From Alphaproteobacteria bacterium (GTDB taxonomy: Bacteria; Pseudomonadota; Alphaproteobacteria; UBA2136; UBA6156), in NCBI GenBank assembly GCA_027490875.1, contig JAIXXE010000017.1, positions 1-11,847 on the forward strand: a DNA stretch of 11,847 bases. The letters run 5' to 3'. A program made the translations under genes and the position numbers. The notes under the pieces are model-generated. The model was not told the origin of the DNA. It made no database searches and saw nothing but the letters and a program-made list of their open reading frames with translations. Positions 1-7,161 of the stretch are shown here, piece by piece (position 1 is the stretch's first letter; each line of letters begins with the position of its first letter).

Positions 1-580
1 AAACTTGGCAGTGGCCTTGGGCCTGTGCGTGGCCGCGGGCCTGCCGTGGGCCAAGTTAAAGGCTGCGGCCGCCAAGGTAACCGGGGTACCTGGCCGCATG
101 GAGTTGGTGCGTGGCAGTACGTCGCACCCTAACACCGCCCCCGCCGTTGTGGTGGATTACGCCCACAAGCCCGACGCACTGGAAAAGGCTCTGCGCGCCT
201 TGCGCCCCGTGGTGCCAGCAGAGGGCAAGCTGCATGTGGTGTTTGGTTGTGGCGGCGATCGCGACGCCACCAAGCGGCCGGTTATGGGGAACATTGCCGC
301 AACGCTGGCCGATGCTGTGATTATCACCGACGACAACCCGCGCACCGAGGATGCCGCCGCGATTCGCGCCCAAGTACAGGCGGGTACGGGCGGCACCACC
401 CCTGTGCAGAACATCGCCGATCGTCGCGCCGCGATTGAAGCCGCCCTAGCCGCCGCAGGCCCCAACGACGTGGTACTGGTAGCGGGCAAAGGGCACGAAC
501 AGGGGCAGATTGTGGGCAGAGAAACCATGCCGTTTGATGACCGTGTTGAAGTACGGCGAATTTTGGGGCAGTCGTCATGA
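1..580 (+). CDS. murE: UDP-MurNAc-tripeptide synthetase MurE, C-terminal part (5' end outside window)
   Basis: Cytoplasmic ATP-dependent ligase that adds the third amino acid to UDP-MurNAc-L-Ala-D-Glu. Only about the last 192 codons are present; the frame is open to the left edge (first full codon at base 2), so the start and the ATP-binding P-loop lie upstream. Visible family motifs: 'VPGRME' at the junction of central and C-terminal domains, 'DYAHKPDALEKAL', 'VFGCGGDRD', then DNPR (bases 332-343) and GKGHE (bases 485-499). In this family DNPR is the signature for meso-diaminopimelate as substrate, with its arginine contacting the amino acid; this implies DAP-type peptidoglycan. The usual residue in 'DYAHTPD' is threonine, here lysine, a mild change. 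The stop codon overlaps the start of the next gene as ATGA, so the two are likely co-translated. Confidence 0.97.
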   Translation, partial: NLAVALGLCVAAGLPWAKLKAAAAKVTGVPGRMELVRGSTSHPNTAPAVVVDYAHKPDALEKALRALRPVVPAEGKLHVVFGCGGDRDATKRPVMGNIAATLADAVIITDDNPRTEDAAAIRAQVQAGTGGTTPVQNIADRRAAIEAALAAAGPNDVVLVAGKGHEQGQIVGRETMPFDDRVEVRRILGQSS

Positions 581-1128
581 CAAAACCTCCAACGCTTAAA
601 GCAATGCGCACAGTAGGAGAGGGAAGCCGTGGCCGTCTGCGCGTTTTGGATTACACATTTGCAGATGGCGTAACGCAGGGTTACGACCTGTTTGACGTTC
701 GGCGAACGATGCAAGAAAGCGCGGGTGTGGTACCCATTGATGACCAAGGGAATGTCTATCTGGTGCGCGAGTTTTTACCTGCCATTGGTGACTTTGGCCT
801 CAGCATTCCACGCGGTGGGATTGAATTGGGTGAAGCCCCCCGCGCCGCCGCCTTACGTGAACTTAAAGAAGAGGCTGGCCTGACTTCTTCGCAGCTTGAA
901 CCGCTGTGGGCAGGGGTGGTAACCCCAAGCACCAGCAGTTGGCGGGTCCATCTTTTTTTAGGGCAAGGCCTTCAACCTTGCTTGCGTGAAGGTGGAGATG
1001 AGGTGGGGGGTGTTGAAACAGTTGTTCTACCTTTGCAAGACGCTTTGGCTCGCGTTCAACGCGGAGAGATTCAGGGGGCTTTAACCAGTTTTGCTCTCAT
1101 GCTTGCCCATGCCAAGGTGGCGTCATGA
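577..1128 (+). CDS. Nudix hydrolase, probably acting on ADP-ribose-like nucleoside diphosphate compounds
   Basis: A 183-residue protein with a perfect Nudix box (G-x5-E-x7-R-E-U-x-E-E-x-G-U) at residues 80-102: 'GGIELGE' followed by 'RELKEEAGL'. The glutamates of the RE..EE core, which bind the metal in this superfamily, are all present. Residues 47-70 ('VYLVREFLPAIGDF' region) and the proline-rich turn after the box ('GVVTPSTSSWRVHLF') resemble ADP-sugar or ADP-ribose pyrophosphatases, which cleave X-linked nucleoside diphosphates. The exact substrate cannot be read from the sequence. No signal peptide or membrane segment, so cytoplasmic. It is locked between murE and murF by ATGA overlaps at both ends, a place where no Nudix gene is normally found. 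GC is about 56%, only slightly below its soluble neighbours, so there is no strong compositional sign of recent transfer. Confidence 0.9.
   Translation: MTKPPTLKAMRTVGEGSRGRLRVLDYTFADGVTQGYDLFDVRRTMQESAGVVPIDDQGNVYLVREFLPAIGDFGLSIPRGGIELGEAPRAAALRELKEEAGLTSSQLEPLWAGVVTPSTSSWRVHLFLGQGLQPCLREGGDEVGGVETVVLPLQDALARVQRGEIQGALTSFALMLAHAKVAS
1114..1120 (+). promoter_or_regulatory. Shine-Dalgarno site for murF
   Basis: AAGGTGG ends four bases before the ATG at 1125. It lies inside the last codons of the Nudix gene and supports the ATGA-overlap start of murF over any later start. Confidence 0.6.
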
Positions 1129-2393
1129 GTCTCTGGCAGCTTGCCGACATTGCCAGCGCCTTAGGCCTGCCTGAACCTGCGCAGGACGTAACGATGACGG
1201 GGGTGCAGTTCGACAGTCGCGCAGTCAACCAAGGCGATTTGTTCTTGGCAATGAAGGGCGCCAAGGCCGATGGTGCCGACTATATGGGTGTTGCTGAAAA
1301 AAACGGTGCAGTGGCTGCGCTTACCTCGCGGGCGGTCGCAGGGGTAAATATCCCGCAACTGGTGGTGCCCGATGTTCAAGCCGCGTTGGTAACGCTGGGG
1401 CAGGCAGCGCGCGCTCGGTTTACCGGCTCCGTGGTAGCCGTGGGTGGCAGCGTGGGCAAAACCACCACCACGGCCATGTTAAAGGCATTGCTAAAGGCCC
1501 ATGCACCCGAAGGCAGCCTGAACAATCATGTGGGCGTACCGCTCACGCTGGCACGCTTGCCCCGCCATGCCACGGCCTGCATCAGTGAAGTTGGCACCAA
1601 CGCGGTGGGGGAAATTGCGCCGCTGGCCCAGCAGGTACGACCACAGGTGGCGCTGATTACCAATGTGGTGGAAGAGCATTTGGAAGGACTTGGGAGCCTT
1701 GAAGCCGTGCGGCTAGAAGAGCTGGCGATTGTGCAGGGCCTGCCCGCCGATGGCACCTTGGTAGTGCCCGAAGATTTGGACCTTTCCGGCAGTGAATGGG
1801 CTGGGAGGGTACGGCGGTACAACCCAGCCGCGCCACTGGCAGTGGCAATTCAGGAACGCACCTACGCCCGCATCGCCTGCGCCAACGCGGCCTTGGCGGT
1901 ACTGCTTGCCTTGGAGTTAACCCCCGATGCGGAAGCGCTGACCCGCTTGGCAGGCGTGGCCCCGCCCGTAGGCCGTGGGCAGGTTGCCATGGCGAAGGGC
2001 GTGACGGTGATTGACGACAGCTACAACGCCAACCCCGCCAGCATGGCCGCCGCGTTGCAAGCCTTGCTGCAGCGGCCTGCCACGCGCCGGGTTGCCGTAC
2101 TGGGCGACATGCGCGAATTGGGTGCCGATGAGGTGCGGTTCCATACCGATCTCGCCCCTCTGTTAACCTCGCTGGACGGTGTAATCCTGGTAGGCCCGCT
2201 GATGCAGCACCTGCTGCCGCACCTGCGTGCTGGCCAGTGCTGGGGCAGTTTTGCCAACCCCGATGATTTTAACCCAGCCGCCTTCATTGCCCAGCTAAAA
2301 GCGGGCGATGCGGTGCTGGTAAAGGGCAGCAAGAGCATCACCTTTACGCGCCGCATCGCCCCCCGCGTGATGGAGGCATTACAAAGCGCCTAA
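1125..2393 (+). CDS. murF: UDP-MurNAc-tripeptide:D-Ala-D-Ala ligase MurF, divergent
   Basis: Cytoplasmic ligase adding D-Ala-D-Ala to UDP-MurNAc-tripeptide. At 422 residues it is somewhat shorter than the E. coli enzyme (about 452). Domains in order: N-terminal UDP-binding part (about 1-95, with 'FDSRAVNQGDLFLA'); central ATPase domain with P-loop 'GGSVGKTTTT' at 107-116 (usually TGSxGKT), 'NNHVGVPLTLAR' at 133-144, 'ITN' at 178-180; C-terminal domain with 'GRGQ' at 283-286, 'DDSYNANPASM' at 297-307, 'LGDMRELG' at 326-333 and 'VKGSKS' at 399-404. Two oddities: by hand alignment, the lysine carbamoylated in MurD/MurE/MurF is replaced by Glu199 ('SLEAVRLEELAI'); and about 30 residues of the late central domain (around 215-250), including the usual 'GRHN', seem reduced. 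The remaining motifs make MurF the best call. It starts inside the Nudix stop codon. Confidence 0.93.
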   Translation: MSLWQLADIASALGLPEPAQDVTMTGVQFDSRAVNQGDLFLAMKGAKADGADYMGVAEKNGAVAALTSRAVAGVNIPQLVVPDVQAALVTLGQAARARFTGSVVAVGGSVGKTTTTAMLKALLKAHAPEGSLNNHVGVPLTLARLPRHATACISEVGTNAVGEIAPLAQQVRPQVALITNVVEEHLEGLGSLEAVRLEELAIVQGLPADGTLVVPEDLDLSGSEWAGRVRRYNPAAPLAVAIQERTYARIACANAALAVLLALELTPDAEALTRLAGVAPPVGRGQVAMAKGVTVIDDSYNANPASMAAALQALLQRPATRRVAVLGDMRELGADEVRFHTDLAPLLTSLDGVILVGPLMQHLLPHLRAGQCWGSFANPDDFNPAAFIAQLKAGDAVLVKGSKSITFTRRIAPRVMEALQSA

Positions 2394-2420
2394 AGCACGG
2401 GCGTGGGGGCTTTTCTTTTT
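2392..2420 (+). terminator. Weak terminator-like hairpin after murF
   Basis: In the 53-base murF-mraY gap, AAAGC (2392-2396, or the copy at 2383-2387 inside murF) can pair with GCTTT (from 2409), followed by the T-rich run TTTTCTTTTT (2411-2420). The stem is only five clean pairs plus a mismatch and one further pair. If functional it would be partial termination or attenuation, because mraY starts 26 bases later in the same direction with no clear promoter. Confidence 0.3.
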
Positions 2421-2446
2421 GCGGCAATCGGCGCATTTTAAGCGTA

Positions 2447-3529
2447 ATGATCTATTTGCTCTCCGACTATCTCGAACACGTCCTGCGTGCCTTTAACGTC
2501 CTGCAATACTTAACTGTTAGGGCCGGGGGGGCCATGCTAACAGCCTTTATGCTATGGCTGGTGATGGGGCCTTGGTTCATTCGGGTGATGCGTACGTGGC
2601 AAAAAGGTGGCGAAACGGTGAAGGCCATCTTGCCGCATCAGGGTAAGGCTGGCACCCCCAGCATGGGGGGTATTTTGGTGGTTGGCGCCTTGGTCTTTTC
2701 CACGTTGCTTTGGGCGAATATTATGAACGGCTATGTTTGGCTGCTATTGTTTTTGGTGCTGGGCTTCTTTGCCATTGGCTTGGCCGATGACTACCTGACA
2801 TTAACGCGGCGCTTGAAGCGTGGCCTGTCGGGGCGGTTTCGGTTAGCCTTGGGGGCGAGCTTGGCGGCGATGTTTGTGCTAGGCTATGTGCATGTGAATG
2901 GGACTGCGGTAGCGACCGAGATTTACTTCCCCTTCCTAAAATGGCTGGTGCTTGGTCTTGGCGTAGCGGGCTTTGTACTGTTTGGCGTGCTGGTGATTGT
3001 TGGCACTGCCAACGCCGTAAACCTGACCGATGGTCTTGACGGGCTGGTGAGCATCCCCACCGTGATTGTGGCCCTAACTTTGGCGGTGTTGGCGTACATC
3101 ATGGGCCGTGTGGATTTTACCGCGTATTTGCATCTGCCGCATATTCTGGGCGCGGGGGAAATTGCCGTGGTAGCAGCTGCCTTGGCGGGTGCAATGCTTG
3201 GCTTTTTATGGTTTAACGCACCACCCGCCCGCATTTTTTTAGGCGACACGGGCAGCCTGCCCGTCGGGGCCTTGTTAGGGGGCATTGCGGTGTTGATCAA
3301 GCAAGAGTTTGCCCTGCTCATTATTGGGGGGCTGTTTGTGCTGGAAACCGTAAGCGTGATGCTGCAAGTCGCCAGCTTTAAATTAACCGGGAAACGGATT
3401 TTTAGAATGGCGCCGCTGCATCATCATTTTGAGCAATTGGGTTGGCCCGAAAGTACGATTGTGGTGCGGTTCTGGATTATCAGCTTGGTGCTGGCCCTGA
3501 TTGGGCTGGCGACCTTGAAGTTGCGGTAG
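2447..3529 (+). CDS. mraY: Phospho-MurNAc-pentapeptide transferase MraY
   Basis: Integral membrane enzyme that transfers phospho-MurNAc-pentapeptide from UDP to undecaprenyl phosphate, making lipid I at the inner face of the plasma membrane. The 360-residue length is typical. All hallmark motifs are visible: 'KAGTPSMGG' (67-75), the catalytic-region aspartates D114 D115 in 'ADDYL', 'NAVNLTDGLDGL' (189-200), 'WFNAPPARIFLGDTGSL' (255-271, with D267), and 'MAPLHHHFE' (321-329) with the triple histidine. About ten hydrophobic segments run through the protein. The start at 2447 gives the usual N-terminus ('MIYLLSDYLE') but has no clear Shine-Dalgarno site. The gap of 53 bases from murF is the longest until after ftsQ; murD follows seven bases after the stop. 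Confidence 0.98.
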   Translation: MIYLLSDYLEHVLRAFNVLQYLTVRAGGAMLTAFMLWLVMGPWFIRVMRTWQKGGETVKAILPHQGKAGTPSMGGILVVGALVFSTLLWANIMNGYVWLLLFLVLGFFAIGLADDYLTLTRRLKRGLSGRFRLALGASLAAMFVLGYVHVNGTAVATEIYFPFLKWLVLGLGVAGFVLFGVLVIVGTANAVNLTDGLDGLVSIPTVIVALTLAVLAYIMGRVDFTAYLHLPHILGAGEIAVVAAALAGAMLGFLWFNAPPARIFLGDTGSLPVGALLGGIAVLIKQEFALLIIGGLFVLETVSVMLQVASFKLTGKRIFRMAPLHHHFEQLGWPESTIVVRFWIISLVLALIGLATLKLR

Positions 3530-3536
3530 CCCCATC

Positions 3537-4904
3537 ATGCAAACCGTGTATGGCTTTAACCCCAGTCGCCCCGTATTGGTGTACGGCTTGGGCAGCAGCG
3601 GCCGTGCTGCGGTAGAAAAACTGGCCGATACCGGCCAGCAAGTGTGGGCGTGGGATGACGGCGAAGGCGCGTTACCAGCCGATGTGCTGGCGCAACCCAA
3701 CGTCGAGCAGCGCCAGCCTACAGGTGCTGACTGGCCCGACATTCAGGCAATTATTAAGGCGCCGGGCATCCCCAACGATACCCCGTTGCTGGAAGTGGCG
3801 CGCCAGTATGGTGTGGCGATACTGGGCGAAACCGACCTGCTGTGGCGGCGCGAGCATCGGAGCGGGGCCATTTGGCTGGGTGTAACGGGTACCAATGGCA
3901 AGAGCACCACCACTGCGCTGATTGCGCATTGCTTGCGTGCGGTTGGTAAAAAAGTAGCGGTCGGCGGAAACCTGGGGATACCCGGGCTTAATCTGCCCGA
4001 GGTAGGCCAGGGTGGCTTTTTTGTGCTGGAGCTGTCGTCCTATCAGTTAGAAATTATGCAAGAGTTGGCCGTAGACGGCGCAGTGTTTTTAAACCTGACA
4101 CCCGACCATCTGGATCGGCACATCACGATGGAAGGCTACCGTGATGCCAAACTACGGCTGTTTAATCTGGCGCAGCCAACCGCCACATGTGTTTTGGGGA
4201 TTGACCAACCAATACTCCACGATGCGGCCAGTGCGTATAGAGTGCTTACGCTTTCAACCCTTCAACCCAACGCTGATTTTACCGTGGCCGATGGCGTGCT
4301 ATACCATCGTGCCGAGCCACAGGTGGCATTGCGCGAGTTCCCCAACCTGCCTGGCCCCCACAATGCCCAAAACCTGATGGCCGCCTTTGCCCTGTTGGTA
4401 CCACGCTGGCTAACAGCGGCCGAGTTCATTGCCGGTGCCCAAACCTTTAAAGGCCTGCCGCACCGTCTGGAAAAGGTTGGCACCTTGGCGGGCGTTAAGT
4501 TCATTAACGACAGCAAGGCCACCAACGGCGACAGCGCCGTTTACGCCCTGAAAAGCTACTCCACCGTGTACTGGATTTGCGGCGGTAAGCCCAAAACCGA
4601 CGGACTTGGCGCATGCCTGGGGGCCCTCCAGCAGGTTCGGGCCGCCTTTACCATTGGGGCGGCTGGTACCGATTTTGCCAAGGCCATTCGGGCGGCTGGA
4701 ACCCCCGCGTTTGAGTGCAAAACTATGGAGCGCGCCGTGGCCGAAGCCTTTGCCGCTGCCAAGAGCGAACGGCTGGAAGGGGCAGTAGTGTTGTTGGCAC
4801 CGGCCGCTGCCAGCTACGACCAATTCCGTAACTACGAACACCGTGGCGATGTATTTGCCAACTGTGTGCGGGCGTTGGCCGAAAGCGAACGCGGTACCGC
4901 ATGA
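3537..4904 (+). CDS. murD: UDP-MurNAc-L-alanine:D-glutamate ligase MurD
   Basis: Cytoplasmic ligase that adds D-glutamate to UDP-MurNAc-L-Ala. 455 residues, normal for the family. N-terminal Rossmann-like UDP-binding domain with 'GLGSSGRAA' (17-25) and 'KAPGIP' (74-79); ATPase domain with P-loop 'GVTGTNGKSTTT' (115-126), 'ELSSYQLE' (165-172), 'NLTPDHLDRH' (186-195) and 'DAKLR' with Lys205 at the carbamoylated-lysine position; C-terminal domain with 'PHRLE' (308-312), 'NDSKATN' (324-330), 'CGGKPK' (348-353) and 'LAPAAASYDQF' (420-430). All key residues are present, in contrast to MurF in the same cluster. The start lies seven bases after mraY; no strong Shine-Dalgarno is seen, so translation probably depends on readthrough from mraY. 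The stop overlaps the ftsW start as ATGA. Confidence 0.98.
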   Translation: MQTVYGFNPSRPVLVYGLGSSGRAAVEKLADTGQQVWAWDDGEGALPADVLAQPNVEQRQPTGADWPDIQAIIKAPGIPNDTPLLEVARQYGVAILGETDLLWRREHRSGAIWLGVTGTNGKSTTTALIAHCLRAVGKKVAVGGNLGIPGLNLPEVGQGGFFVLELSSYQLEIMQELAVDGAVFLNLTPDHLDRHITMEGYRDAKLRLFNLAQPTATCVLGIDQPILHDAASAYRVLTLSTLQPNADFTVADGVLYHRAEPQVALREFPNLPGPHNAQNLMAAFALLVPRWLTAAEFIAGAQTFKGLPHRLEKVGTLAGVKFINDSKATNGDSAVYALKSYSTVYWICGGKPKTDGLGACLGALQQVRAAFTIGAAGTDFAKAIRAAGTPAFECKTMERAVAEAFAAAKSERLEGAVVLLAPAAASYDQFRNYEHRGDVFANCVRALAESERGTA

Positions 4905-6013
4905 GCCTCTTTCGGCAAAGTCGCCACCCATTGGTAAAATGGTGGTGGGAAATGGACCGCGTGAGTGTGTTTGTACTGCTGTGCCTGATGGGGTTGGGGG
5001 CCTTGGCGGTAACCACCGCCAGCGTAGCCGTCGCCAAAACCTACGATGTCGGCCCCTATTATTTTGGCATTCGGCACTACCTTTTTTTGGTCATCGCATG
5101 GGGCATAATGCTGAGTATAACGCTGCTCCGCCCGCAAGGGCTGCGGCGGGTAGGGCTGCTGCTGATGCTGGTAGCCTACACCGGGCTGGTGCTTACCTTT
5201 GTGATGGGCATAGAGGTTAAAGGTGCGCGCCGTTGGCTGGAAATTGCTGGCCAGACAATTCAGCCGACCGAGTTCTTAAAACCGGGATTGATTTTGGTCA
5301 CGGCGTGGTTGTTGGCGGCCGAGCCAATGAAACAGCGGACACAAGGGTTTTTATTAAGCATGGTCGTTATGGTCTTGGTGGGTGTTCCCGTCATCATGCA
5401 GCCAAACTTTGGGATGGCGCTGGCAATGGGTACGGTGTGGTTTGCGCAAGTCTTTTTGGCGGGAATGCCGCTGTTGTGGTTGGCCCCCTTGGTGGGGTTG
5501 GGCCTGTGTGTGATGGTAGCAAGTTACGTGCTGTTCCCGCATATTCGCGACCGTTTGGATAAGTTTATCAACCCCGACACCACCGATACCTACCAGATTG
5601 ACCAAGCCAGCGAGGCCATTGCCAGCGGGCATTTGTTTGGTCGTGGCGCAGGCGAAGGGGTGGTGAAGCAAACGCTGCCCGATGCCCATACCGACTTCAT
5701 CTTTGCAGTGTTGGTGGAAGAGTTTGGGATTATTGCGGGGTTGGTGGTGATGATACTTTTTTTAACCTTGGTGGTGCGCGGTTTTCGGCGTGTGGCAGGC
5801 CATGAAGACCGTTTTGTAGTGCTGGCGGTTGGCGGGCTGCTTACCCTGGTTGCGTTGCATGTCTGTGTGAATATTGGCGTAGCGCTGCACTTGGTGCCCA
5901 CCACCGGCATGACGCTGCCGTTCATTTCCTACGGCGGGAGTTCAACCTTTGCAATGGCCTTGGTATTTGGGTTTATCTTGGCGCTGTTGCGTAAACAATC
6001 CCGCCGCATTTAA
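4901..6013 (+). CDS. ftsW: Septal peptidoglycan glycosyltransferase FtsW (SEDS family)
   Basis: Polytopic inner-membrane SEDS protein that polymerises lipid II at the division site together with a class B penicillin-binding protein. 370 residues, about ten membrane segments, short cytoplasmic N-terminus with 'WWWEMDR' (14-20). Motifs: 'KGARRWL' (107-113), 'QPTEFLKP' (121-128), 'DRLDKFINP' (217-225), 'PDAHTDFIFAV' (260-270) with Asp261 at the position identified as the likely catalytic acid in SEDS enzymes, and the C-terminal 'PTTGMTLPFISYGGSS' (333-348). The last motif, the location in a mur cluster and the form of 'PDAHTDF' favour FtsW over RodA. One oddity: the 'QPDFG' motif reads QPNFG (167-171), replacing a strongly conserved aspartate. 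The start overlaps the murD stop by four bases. Confidence 0.97.
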   Translation: MSLFRQSRHPLVKWWWEMDRVSVFVLLCLMGLGALAVTTASVAVAKTYDVGPYYFGIRHYLFLVIAWGIMLSITLLRPQGLRRVGLLLMLVAYTGLVLTFVMGIEVKGARRWLEIAGQTIQPTEFLKPGLILVTAWLLAAEPMKQRTQGFLLSMVVMVLVGVPVIMQPNFGMALAMGTVWFAQVFLAGMPLLWLAPLVGLGLCVMVASYVLFPHIRDRLDKFINPDTTDTYQIDQASEAIASGHLFGRGAGEGVVKQTLPDAHTDFIFAVLVEEFGIIAGLVVMILFLTLVVRGFRRVAGHEDRFVVLAVGGLLTLVALHVCVNIGVALHLVPTTGMTLPFISYGGSSTFAMALVFGFILALLRKQSRRI

Positions 6014-6032
6014 AACGTACCGGATAGCATAA

Positions 6033-6039
6033 AGAGAAG
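6033..6039 (+). promoter_or_regulatory. Shine-Dalgarno site for murG
   Basis: AGAGAAG in the 35-base ftsW-murG gap, nine bases before the ATG at 6049. It supports this start over the in-frame ATG at 6061. No convincing promoter or terminator is seen in the gap. Confidence 0.5.
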
Positions 6040-6048
6040 CGCTGGTTA

Positions 6049-7161
6049 ATGGCACACATCATGGTAACAGCAGGGGCCAGCGGCGGGCATATCTGCCCCG
6101 CCATTGCCACTGCGCAGGAACTGCAACGCCGCGGCCATACCGTATTGTTTGTGCTGGGTGGGAGTAAGTTTGCAGATTTGGTCGCAGCTACCAACCTGCC
6201 GCTCGCAACGCTAGCCGCCGCCCCATTTACCGACAGAGGCCCACTCAGTCGCCTGGTAGCCGTTGGTTGGCTGGCTGTAGGGCTCTGGCAGGCACTGCGG
6301 TTGCTGAGGCAGCAGCGGCCTGCCTTGGTGTTTAGTGCCGGTGGCTATGGCAGCGCAGCCTTGGTGTTTGCAGCCCGACTGTGCAAGGTACCGATTGTGC
6401 TGAACGAACAGAACGTACTGCCGGGTAAGGCCAACCGCCTGCTGGCACGCTTTGCCAACCGCGTGCTGCTAACCTTTGATGAAACCCGCGCCTACCTACC
6501 GCCGCTGCGGGGCGCTGTTATCACCACCGGCACCCCAATCCGCACCGAGCTGTTAGAGGCTGCGGCTACCCCCAAACCGCGCCTGCCAGCGGGCGAATTC
6601 CATTTGCTGGTGTTAGGCGGCAGCCAAGGCGCGAGAATCCTGAGCGATGTGGTGCCCGAAGCGGTACGGCTGCTTAGCCAGGGCGAGCAATCCCGCCTGC
6701 ACTTAACCCAGCAGGTGAGAGACGAAGATTTACCCCGTGTGCAGGCCCATTATGCTGGCCTACCTTTGGCCAGTTTAACGCTGCAGCCCTTTTTTGCCGA
6801 TATGCCAGCCCGCTACCGCGCGGCCAGCCTGCTGGTGGGGCGCAGCGGCACGGGCACAGTGCTGGAAGCCGCGCTGTTTGGCCTACCCGCCCTGTATGTA
6901 CCGCTGGAGCTGGCTGATGGGCATCAAAAACTTAACGCCGCGGTGGCCGAGCAGGCGGGAGCATCACGGGTGATTGATCAGGCCTATTTTACCCCCGCCA
7001 ACCTGCTGGTACATTGGCGCGCTTTATGGCAAGACCACGCCAAGCTGGCGCATATGGCGGCAGCCGCCCACACGCTGGGCCGCCCCGATGCAACCAGACG
7101 GGTGGCCGACCAGCTTGAAGAAATGATTGAAGAAAGCAGGAATGATGACACGGCAGCTTAA
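6049..7161 (+). CDS. murG: UDP-GlcNAc:lipid I N-acetylglucosaminyltransferase MurG
   Basis: Peripheral inner-membrane glycosyltransferase (GT28, GT-B fold) that adds GlcNAc to lipid I, giving lipid II. 370 residues, normal length. N-terminal lobe: the first glycine-rich loop reads 'AGASGGHICPA' (8-18; usually GGTGGH), keeping the histidine; 'SAGGYGS' follows, then 'LNEQNVLPGKANR', where the family normally has HEQN. C-terminal lobe: 'GGSQGA' (a second glycine loop), 'QQVRDEDL', 'PFFADMPARY', 'GRSGTGTVLEAALFGLPAL' and 'GHQKLNA', the UDP-GlcNAc site region. The 'QQxRxED' and 'PFFADMP' forms are alphaproteobacterial. The substitutions in the loops make it divergent, but the whole pattern and location leave no better call. 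It overlaps the start of murC. Confidence 0.95.
   Translation: MAHIMVTAGASGGHICPAIATAQELQRRGHTVLFVLGGSKFADLVAATNLPLATLAAAPFTDRGPLSRLVAVGWLAVGLWQALRLLRQQRPALVFSAGGYGSAALVFAARLCKVPIVLNEQNVLPGKANRLLARFANRVLLTFDETRAYLPPLRGAVITTGTPIRTELLEAAATPKPRLPAGEFHLLVLGGSQGARILSDVVPEAVRLLSQGEQSRLHLTQQVRDEDLPRVQAHYAGLPLASLTLQPFFADMPARYRAASLLVGRSGTGTVLEAALFGLPALYVPLELADGHQKLNAAVAEQAGASRVIDQAYFTPANLLVHWRALWQDHAKLAHMAAAAHTLGRPDATRRVADQLEEMIEESRNDDTAA

Noticed and set aside
157..747. A 196-codon minus-strand open frame over murE and the Nudix gene
   Set aside because: It is antisense to two recognised genes; its product shows no family motif and is rich in Ser, Ala, Arg and Cys as expected of a shadow frame.
577..1128. 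The Nudix gene as a recent horizontal insertion judged by base composition
   Set aside because: A rough count gives about 56% GC against about 58-60% in soluble neighbours; mraY is lower still, so composition gives no real support.
4253..4268. Tandem 8-base repeat TTCAACCC in murD
   Set aside because: Only two copies, in a coding region with no disturbance of frame; likely chance or a small old duplication.
6014..6048. A separate promoter for murG in the ftsW-murG gap
   Set aside because: The 35-base gap shows a Shine-Dalgarno site but no paired -35 and -10 elements.
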